From Candidatus Woesearchaeota archaeon (GTDB lineage: Archaea > Nanobdellota > Nanobdellia > Woesearchaeales > GW2011-AR15): a stretch of 10,416 nt of DNA. The stretch is from positions 1 through 10,416 of the forward strand of contig JAFGSP010000150.1 in assembly GCA_016934775.1 (NCBI GenBank), given 5' to 3'. The stretch's first letter is position 1. The number at the start of each line of letters is the position of its first letter. Shown in pieces: positions 6,072 through 10,416 of the stretch. The position numbers and the translations under genes were made by a program. The notes under the pieces are model-generated. The model saw nothing but the letters and a program-made list of their open reading frames with translations, did no database searches and had not been told where the DNA came from.

Positions 6072-7835
6072 CTAAATCCCCCACACAGGATTAATATCGC
6101 GCATCATCTCGGCAATAGTCTTTAGAACTTCTATCTCGTCTTTTGTCAGATATTTAGTCAGCTTCTTTATTGCCCTGAAGTCGTCTTCAGGGATGTAGCT
6201 ATATAAGATATCTCCTTCTTCAATCTGTCTTCCTACAGTCACGTCTGTAAGGGACATAGCCACCTGTTTTCCTTTTGTGACACTTGTTAGATTCTCTTTT
6301 TCATGCTGTATGCTCTTTACAGTTGTTATGGCTTTTCCTTTTTTCATCAGCCTTGTCCCTGTCTTGATCTTTCCTTCAAGAACATCAACACCTATGATAG
6401 CAGGATTATTCTGCCTGAATACATGATTTTTCATAAATTCCAGCTTGCATGGTCTGATAAGATTATCAAGTTCTTTTGCTTCCATCAGCTTTTTCTTCTG
6501 TTCGCTCCATATTTCATATTCTTCAATTATTTTATAGATAATGTCGCTTGTGATTATCTTGACCCGTTCAGAGCCGGAAACATCTTCATCTCTTTCGACA
6601 TTGAATCCAAGCACAACACTTTGTAGCGGGTCTTTTTCAAAACTGCTCTCGGCTTCTGCAATATCTTTTTTTGATATCTTGCCGATGCTGGCCTTCCTAA
6701 CTGGAATCTCTTTTTCCTTTAGCAGGAATGTAAGTGCCTCAAGAGACCCGAGAGTATCTGCCTTTATTATAATGCCTGTCGAGTCAGTTTCAATGATTAC
6801 CTCCTGGACCTCTTTTTGTATTTCTTCAATTACTTGTTCTTTATCCTTATCAGAATAGCTCTGGATAGGCATGCCTGCAATTACACCTTCTATTTCAGGG
6901 GCGCAGATCTTAACACCTGTGGCTGCTGTTACCTGTTTCTCTCCTTTGAATTTAGTCTTTTTATCACGCATCTCTTTAAGCGGCAGCGGGCACAGTAATG
7001 CCTTCACCCGTGTATCAATAGGCTTTTCAATGCCACCGATGATTATCCGGTCTCCAGTCCTGAGGATACCATCATAAATAATTACGTCAAGCGTCTTTCC
7101 CATGCCCGTTGTCTCTTTCACTTCAAGCACAGTGCCTTTTGCATTTCCTTTTACATGCAGCTTCAATGACTGATCAAGGAATTTCTGCGCCAAACCAATA
7201 AGGACCATGAGAAGTTCAGGCACGCCATCGCCGTTTATTGCAGACACAGGGATTATTGCGACTTGTTTTGTGTACTCTTCAACCCTGTCGAATCTCTCAG
7301 AGTTCAGGCCAAGTTCAGATAATTTCCCTACTATTTCATAAAGTTTCGTCTCCATTTTTTCCTGTACATAAGGGTCCTGGTTGCCAAGGTTCTTGAGAAG
7401 GTTTTTGTCAATTGTCCTGTATCCGGGGATAAGGTCTATCTTATTTGCCGCAATGATAAAAGGAGTCTTGAAATTCTTCAGTATCTCGATACTCTCTAAT
7501 GTCTGTGGCTTAAGTCCTTCGTTTATATCAATAACAAGGATAGCAATATCTGCGATATTACCGCCTCTTTTTCTAAGTGTAGTGAAAGCAGCGTGTCCAG
7601 GTGTATCTATGAACAACAGCCCGGGAATGGAGAATTTCGTCTTCTGGCTTAACAATGAACCACATACTTTTTTGATAGTGTCCAGAGGGATGATAGAAGC
7701 GCCTATTGCCTGTGTTATTCCTCCTGATTCTCCAAGCTGGGTAGCAGTTCCCCTAATCTTATCAAGAAGCTTTGTCTTTCCATGGTCTACATGGCCTAAG
7801 ACCCCGATGACTGCCTGCCTCAATGTGTCGCTCAT
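6072..7835 (-). CDS. infB: Translation initiation factor aIF5B (IF-2 homologue)
   Basis: A 587-residue translational GTPase that promotes subunit joining and initiator-tRNA positioning on the ribosome. The GTPase domain is complete: P-loop GHVDHGKT (14-21), switch-I GGITQAIGA (38-46), DTPGH (77-81), NKID (131-134) and VSAINGDG (197-204). The following beta-barrel (GTVLEVKETTGMGKTLDVII, about 235-254), the middle alpha/beta domain and the C-terminal barrel and helix end in a short WGI tail. The length is normal for archaeal aIF5B, without the long N-terminal extension of eukaryotic eIF5B and without an intein in the P-loop region. The start at 7835 is supported by a TATA box 27 bases upstream. 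It is convergent with the methyltransferase gene and divergent from the exported-protein gene. Confidence 0.97.
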   Translation of the reverse strand: MSDTLRQAVIGVLGHVDHGKTKLLDKIRGTATQLGESGGITQAIGASIIPLDTIKKVCGSLLSQKTKFSIPGLLFIDTPGHAAFTTLRKRGGNIADIAILVIDINEGLKPQTLESIEILKNFKTPFIIAANKIDLIPGYRTIDKNLLKNLGNQDPYVQEKMETKLYEIVGKLSELGLNSERFDRVEEYTKQVAIIPVSAINGDGVPELLMVLIGLAQKFLDQSLKLHVKGNAKGTVLEVKETTGMGKTLDVIIYDGILRTGDRIIIGGIEKPIDTRVKALLCPLPLKEMRDKKTKFKGEKQVTAATGVKICAPEIEGVIAGMPIQSYSDKDKEQVIEEIQKEVQEVIIETDSTGIIIKADTLGSLEALTFLLKEKEIPVRKASIGKISKKDIAEAESSFEKDPLQSVVLGFNVERDEDVSGSERVKIITSDIIYKIIEEYEIWSEQKKKLMEAKELDNLIRPCKLEFMKNHVFRQNNPAIIGVDVLEGKIKTGTRLMKKGKAITTVKSIQHEKENLTSVTKGKQVAMSLTDVTVGRQIEEGDILYSYIPEDDFRAIKKLTKYLTKDEIEVLKTIAEMMRDINPVWGI

Positions 7836-7857
7836 GCCAGATAGAACTCTGGATATG

Positions 7858-7866
7858 TTTTTAAAA
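7858..7866 (-). promoter_or_regulatory. TATA box of aIF5B gene (minus strand)
   Basis: Minus-strand TTTTAAAAA is centred 27 bases before the ATG at 7835, predicting a leaderless aIF5B transcript. It lies about 30 bases from the divergent plus-strand box at 7889-7899. Confidence 0.55.
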
Positions 7867-7888
7867 GTTCCTTTAAATTGCAGATATC

Positions 7889-7899
7889 TTTATATATAA
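7889..7899 (+). promoter_or_regulatory. TATA box of small exported-protein gene
   Basis: TTTATATATAA predicts transcription starting near 7920, just ahead of the ribosome binding site GGTGA (7922-7926) of the ATG at 7932. This gene therefore has a short leader of about 12 bases. Confidence 0.65.
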
Positions 7900-7931
7900 T
7901 CACCACTTTGCAATAGTCTAGGGTGAATGCT

Positions 7932-8282
7932 ATGAAAAAAATCATGATTCTATTGGGGATTTTATCGATATTATTCATTTCAGGAGTTGTAGCTCAGGGA
8001 TATGTTTATCTGCCTGAAGCCGGCAGGACAGAGGATATTGTTGTCTCTTTCTACAGCAAATCATACGCAATGAGGAATGTAAAGGCAACAGCATACATTC
8101 CGGACCTCGATGTATACAGCCAGTCTTATACTTTCAATGTCAGGCAGGGAAAACCGACAAGAGTTCATTTTGAAGTTGATTTTCCGGATGACGCAGGTTC
8201 AGAATGCTATCCTGTAAGGCTATCTTCATATAACGATGACGGTCTCAGGAAAGTGGGCCATAAATGGATCTGCCTCAGATAA
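7932..8282 (+). CDS. Small exported protein, function unknown
   Basis: A 116-residue protein beginning with a short lysine pair and a hydrophobic stretch (MKKIMILLGILSILFISGVV) followed by AQG, a classic Sec signal peptide with probable cleavage near residue 22. The mature part of about 95 residues is rich in alternating polar/hydrophobic strands and looks like a small beta-sandwich similar to bacterial/archaeal CARDB or Ig-like modules; no family is assigned. Two cysteines (in ECYPVR and WICLR near the C-terminus) could form a disulfide outside the cell. No second membrane segment, anchor or sorting signal is visible. ATG 7932 is preferred over the in-frame GTG 7923 because GGTGA (7922-7926) is 5 bases upstream of it. 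It lies between aIF5B and trm1 and need not be functionally related to them. Confidence 0.8.
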   Translation: MKKIMILLGILSILFISGVVAQGYVYLPEAGRTEDIVVSFYSKSYAMRNVKATAYIPDLDVYSQSYTFNVRQGKPTRVHFEVDFPDDAGSECYPVRLSSYNDDGLRKVGHKWICLR

Positions 8283-8294
8283 TCTTGAGTAAGA

Positions 8295-8306
8295 TTAATT
8301 AAATTA
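8295..8306 (+). promoter_or_regulatory. AT-rich promoter box of trm1
   Basis: ATTAATTAAATT is centred about 25 bases before the ATG at 8325, consistent with a leaderless transcript. The match to the consensus TATA box is only moderate. Confidence 0.4.
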
Positions 8307-8324
8307 TCTTTATTCCTTTTTCTT

Positions 8325-9383
8325 ATGCTAATCACAGAAGACTCTGCAAAGCTAGAGATTTCAGAAGAAAAAAAGATATCCAGGAAACTTCCAGTATTTT
8401 ATAATCCAGTCATGAAACTGAACAGGGATGTTTCTGTTCTGCTGCTTAACTCAATCGCAGATATAAAGATGCAGATAGCTCTTCCTTTGGCAGGTTCAGG
8501 CATAAGAGGCATAAGATTCCTGAAAGAGCTTGAGCCTGGAAAAATAGAAAACATTTCTTTCAATGATTACAAATCCATAGAGAACATCAGGCAGAACCTT
8601 AGACTAAATGGTCTTTTAGGAGATAATATCTTCTTTTTTAGCAGGGATGCAAACCTTTTTTTGCTTGAAAGCAAAGGATTTGATTACATAGATATAGATC
8701 CGTTTGGGACGCCAAATCCTTTTTTGGAATCTTCAATAGTCCGCCTGGCCCGTGACGGAATACTTGCAGTCACTGCCACAGACACCTCAGCACTGGCAGG
8801 AAGCTCACCTACAGCATGTCTTAGGAAATACTGGGCTAAGCCTCTGAAAAACGAATTCATGCATGAGACTGGCATCAGGATACTGATAAGGAAAGTACAG
8901 TTAGTAGGAGCTGAGTTCGAGAAAGCCCTTATCCCTATATTTTCATTTTCAAAAGACCACTATTACAGGGTATTCTTCAGATGCGAGAAAGGCAGGCAGA
9001 AAGTGGATAAACTGCTCAAATATCACAAATTCCTACTCTACAACCCCAAGACACTTGACAGGAAGGTTTCTGAACATAATTTTGAAAAAAAATATGATTA
9101 CGCAGGCCCACTCTGGACTGGGAATCTGTGGGATAAGAAGCTTGTGGGAACTATGCTAAAGAAGTGTGATGATAAGAACAAAAAGCTTTATTCCTTGGTT
9201 TCTCTGATTAATGAAGAATGCAGGGTTGATTCTGTTGGTTTCTATGATCTTCACCAATTAGCAAAAGTCACAGGAAAACCCAACCCCAAAATAGAATCAG
9301 TCTTGAAAAAAGGAAAAGTGACAAGGACGCATTTTTTGGGATGGGGTGTTAAGATAAAGTGCCAAAAAAAAATTATATTCTGA
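8325..9383 (+). CDS. trm1: tRNA (guanine26-N2)-dimethyltransferase
   Basis: A 352-residue Trm1-family enzyme that makes N2,N2-dimethylguanosine at position 26 of tRNA using SAM. Visible signatures are PVFYNPVMKLNRDVSV (23-38), the SAM loop LPLAGSGIRGIRF (53-65), acidic FNDY (79-82), catalytic DIDPFGTP (123-130) and ATDTSALAGS (151-160). The C-terminal part carries RYxxxGPLWTGxL-like GPLWTGNL (261-268), a winged-helix region (about 285-335) and RTHFLGWGVKI (334-344). It is slightly shorter than usual archaeal Trm1 (about 380), and the segment 233-260 contains no cysteines, so the zinc-binding cluster often found there appears lost. The last 11 bases overlap the convergent gene at 9373-9822. 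Function is well supported. Confidence 0.95.
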   Translation: MLITEDSAKLEISEEKKISRKLPVFYNPVMKLNRDVSVLLLNSIADIKMQIALPLAGSGIRGIRFLKELEPGKIENISFNDYKSIENIRQNLRLNGLLGDNIFFFSRDANLFLLESKGFDYIDIDPFGTPNPFLESSIVRLARDGILAVTATDTSALAGSSPTACLRKYWAKPLKNEFMHETGIRILIRKVQLVGAEFEKALIPIFSFSKDHYYRVFFRCEKGRQKVDKLLKYHKFLLYNPKTLDRKVSEHNFEKKYDYAGPLWTGNLWDKKLVGTMLKKCDDKNKKLYSLVSLINEECRVDSVGFYDLHQLAKVTGKPNPKIESVLKKGKVTRTHFLGWGVKIKCQKKIIF

Positions 9384-9822
9384 ATTTTGGATCCCTAATA
9401 TGAGGAATTCTCTCTCCGGTACATGCATATGCGAGAGTATTACCATATGTAAAAATACCTCTTGATGAGACTTCTCTTTTTTCAGAAGCAACATCTCTTA
9501 AATACCTCAGAAAATTAATGCCTGCTTTAATTACTGTATGTGGATTATGGGTTTTTTCTGCAATAGTATCAAGTGTTATGTAAAACGTATCAAAGTCATT
9601 CGGATAAAGCCCTGTATTAGTGTGTATTGAGGCGTCTATTACTTCCCTATATGCGTCATCAGCTAACCTTGAATAGGTATTCCCTAATAATGAATCAACT
9701 AACTTGCTTATAAAAGGTTGATTATCCAAGTTGTCGCTTAAATTATTTCTTTCAAAAATATTGTTTAATCTATTTTGATGCATCAAAACAAGATCATCAA
9801 CACTTATTTCATACTGTAACAT
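9373..9822 (-). CDS. Hypothetical protein, unrecognised
   Basis: A 149-residue protein of no recognised family. It is probably mostly helical and soluble, with no signal peptide or membrane segment. It has a charged, asparagine-rich N-terminus (residues 1-35), a helical middle (LVDSLLGNTYSRLADDAYRE, 41-60; then FYITLDTIAEKT), a hydrophobic VIKAGINFLRYLRDVA segment (97-112), and a tail with TYGNTLAYACTGERIPHIRD (124-143). The start at 9822 is supported by AGGTGA (9829-9834) six bases upstream and a TATA-like box at 9878-9887, giving a leader of about 30 bases. It overlaps the end of trm1 by 11 bases in convergent orientation, so antisense effects are possible. The presence of both expression signals argues that it is a real gene. 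Confidence 0.65.
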   Translation of the reverse strand: MLQYEISVDDLVLMHQNRLNNIFERNNLSDNLDNQPFISKLVDSLLGNTYSRLADDAYREVIDASIHTNTGLYPNDFDTFYITLDTIAEKTHNPHTVIKAGINFLRYLRDVASEKREVSSRGIFTYGNTLAYACTGERIPHIRDPKFRI

Positions 9823-9877
9823 TTTTTCTCACCTGTATTCAAGTTTTCCTCTTTTCAATTCTATCAAAATTTGAACC

Positions 9878-9887
9878 TATTTAAATC
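9878..9887 (-). promoter_or_regulatory. TATA-like box of unrecognised gene (minus strand)
   Basis: Minus-strand GATTTAAATAG predicts a transcript start near 9856. The leader then carries AGGTGA (9829-9834) six bases before the ATG at 9822, so this gene uses a ribosome binding site rather than leaderless initiation. Confidence 0.5.
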
Positions 9888-9902
9888 CGCTTGACAAAAC
9901 TA

Positions 9903-9956
9903 TTCTAATACGAATTTTATTCTAAATGGAATAATATTATTATTAGAAAAAGAAAT
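9903..9956 (-). terminator. Inverted-repeat region and T-tract after aEF-1 beta
   Basis: On the minus strand the aEF-1 beta stop is followed at once by AAATTTCTTTTTC, a U-tract expected to stop archaeal RNA polymerase. Just beyond it are two nested perfect repeats: TTCTAATA (9903-9910) with TATTAGAA (9941-9948), and TTATTC (9917-9922) with GAATAA (9929-9934) around a 6-base loop. The symmetric fold could serve as a terminator or a protein-binding site between two minus-strand genes. Confidence 0.45.
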
Positions 9957-10235
9957 TTACCCTATGCTTCTTCTGACATCAGTGACTTCGACAGAGTTGA
10001 CACCTTCGATACTTCCGATATCTTCCTCAAGAGGATCAGTAGCGCCTTTTGCCTCGTCCATGACAAACATTATCTTCAGTGCCTTTAGTCCGAAAGCAAC
10101 AGGCTCCTGCTCTGTCTTGTGATTATCAAAACCAGTAAATGCCTTGATCTTCTCAAGAGCAGAACCCTCAAGCTTCCCCAAATCCACATCCGGAGAATCA
10201 GGCATGATTTTCATAGTGATTACAACATCTGCCAT
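9957..10235 (-). CDS. Translation elongation factor aEF-1 beta
   Basis: A 92-residue archaeal EF-1 beta, the guanine-nucleotide exchange factor that recharges aEF-1 alpha with GTP. The family pattern is clear throughout: VVITMKIMPDSPDVDLGKLE (4-23), EPVAFGLKALKIMFVMDEAK (44-63), GATDPLEEDIGSIEGVNSVE (64-83) and the C-terminal VTDVRRSIG (84-92). The length is standard; the protein equals the catalytic C-terminal domain of eukaryotic EF-1 beta. The ATG at 10235 is preceded by a strong AGGAGGT ribosome binding site (10245-10251) with 9-base spacing. It follows a zinc-ribbon gene by 61 bases, a frequently conserved archaeal pairing, and is probably transcribed with it because no clear TATA box lies in the gap. 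Confidence 0.96.
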   Translation of the reverse strand: MADVVITMKIMPDSPDVDLGKLEGSALEKIKAFTGFDNHKTEQEPVAFGLKALKIMFVMDEAKGATDPLEEDIGSIEGVNSVEVTDVRRSIG

Positions 10236-10239
10236 CTTA

Positions 10240-10287
10240 TTAAAACCTCCTAAGGTTTTGATAGTTGAAATTTTGAAAAAATTTCAT
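10240..10287 (-). CDS. Possible 15-codon ORF upstream of aEF-1 beta
   Basis: ATG at 10287 starts a frame reading MKFFQNFNYQNLRRF and ending in TAA at 10240-10242, four bases before the aEF-1 beta ATG. It has its own ribosome binding site, AGGTGA (10293-10298), five bases upstream and overlapping the stop codon of the zinc-ribbon gene. Ribosomes translating it would pass through the AGGAGGT site and the hairpin that contains it, which could couple translation of zinc-ribbon, small ORF and aEF-1 beta. The size is within chance expectation and no family is recognised. Confidence 0.35.
   Translation of the reverse strand: MKFFQNFNYQNLRRF
10242..10259 (-). promoter_or_regulatory. Hairpin enclosing the aEF-1 beta ribosome binding site
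   Basis: On the minus strand AAAACCT (10253-10259) and AGGTTTT (10242-10248) form a perfect 7-bp stem around TAGG. The AGGAGGT site (10245-10251) lies in the loop and 3' arm, so folding would hide it from the ribosome. The stem is AT-rich and probably weak, so it may only modulate initiation. Confidence 0.4.
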
Positions 10288-10296
10288 AATTTTCAC

Positions 10297-10416
10297 CTAA
10301 TTAGGGCCTATAAACCCGCATTTCGGGCATACATATTTTGCCACAGTCTTTCTGCAGGAAACGCATCTTATTATCTCATAATCACCGCAGCTAGGGCATT
10401 TAAACCTGGCAGTTCC
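10297..10416 (-). CDS. Zinc-ribbon protein, partial (N-terminus outside window)
   Basis: Thirty-nine C-terminal codons are present, in frame to the window edge. Four CxxC-type pairs are visible or implied: CPSC (7-10), CVSC (18-21) and CPKCGFIGPN (30-39) give three complete pairs here, and the fourth is expected upstream of the edge. This is the pattern of the small archaeal zinc-ribbon proteins of about 60 residues often encoded directly before aEF-1 beta (HVO_2753-like), with the characteristic CPxCGFxGP ending. They are assumed to bind nucleic acid or ribosomes; the precise role is unknown. The TAG stop is at 10297-10299 and the AGGTGA motif of the next small ORF overlaps this end. Confidence 0.85.
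   Translation of the reverse strand, partial: GTARFKCPSCGDYEIIRCVSCRKTVAKYVCPKCGFIGPN

Noticed and set aside
6303..7899. Several plus-strand open frames of 60-172 codons
   Set aside because: They lie antisense to the complete aIF5B gene and have no expression signals of their own.
1..10416. CRISPR array, insertion sequence, tRNA or rRNA genes
   Set aside because: No regularly spaced direct repeats, transposase, tRNA cloverleaf or rRNA segment was seen on reading both strands.

Overview
The window looks like a small-genome, AT-rich archaeon, most likely DPANN and Woesearchaeota-like. The evidence is an archaeal/eukaryal-type information-processing gene set (RIO1 kinase, archaeal-type IF5B, Trm1, aEF-1 beta, an MCTS1/Tma20-like PUA protein, DUF371), AT-rich TATA boxes centred about 26-28 bases upstream of many start codons (leaderless transcription), GGTGA-type ribosome binding sites at non-leaderless genes, and very tight packing. 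The taxon is inferred from gene content only; no rRNA is present.

Layout. Bases 1-236 hold no convincing protein gene but can fold into a long rod (85-192) with a possible promoter and T-tract, so they may encode a structured RNA. Bases 255-2091 (+) are a translation/ribosome-biogenesis cluster: rio1, a small helical protein, a DUF371 protein and an MCTS1-like PUA protein, the last three abutting or overlapping. Bases 2135-4833 (+) hold the most unusual content: a protein with a RelA/SpoT-type HD hydrolase signature (HDLGED and KLGDAIDN), followed by a protein with a divergent RelA/SpoT-type nucleotidyltransferase signature. Together they look like a split alarmone hydrolase/synthetase pair. 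The second gene is preceded by a 112-base leader containing a leaderless 15-codon ORF, two nested inverted repeats and a T-rich tract, which suggests attenuation-like control.

Bases 4830-5273 (-) encode a PUA/Nip7-like RNA-binding protein. Bases 5373-6008 (+) encode a Rossmann methyltransferase resembling the KamB/NpmA 16S rRNA A1408 family. Bases 6072-7835 (-) encode aIF5B. Bases 7932-8282 (+) encode a small exported protein and 8325-9383 (+) encode Trm1. Bases 9373-9822 (-) encode an unrecognised 149-residue protein. At the right edge, on the minus strand, a truncated zinc-ribbon protein precedes aEF-1 beta; between them lies a possible 15-codon ORF whose last codons overlap the aEF-1 beta ribosome binding site, which itself sits in a hairpin.

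Most genes serve translation: ribosome maturation, tRNA modification, initiation and elongation. A putative (p)ppGpp-like control module would fit that setting, but its activity is inferred from motifs only.
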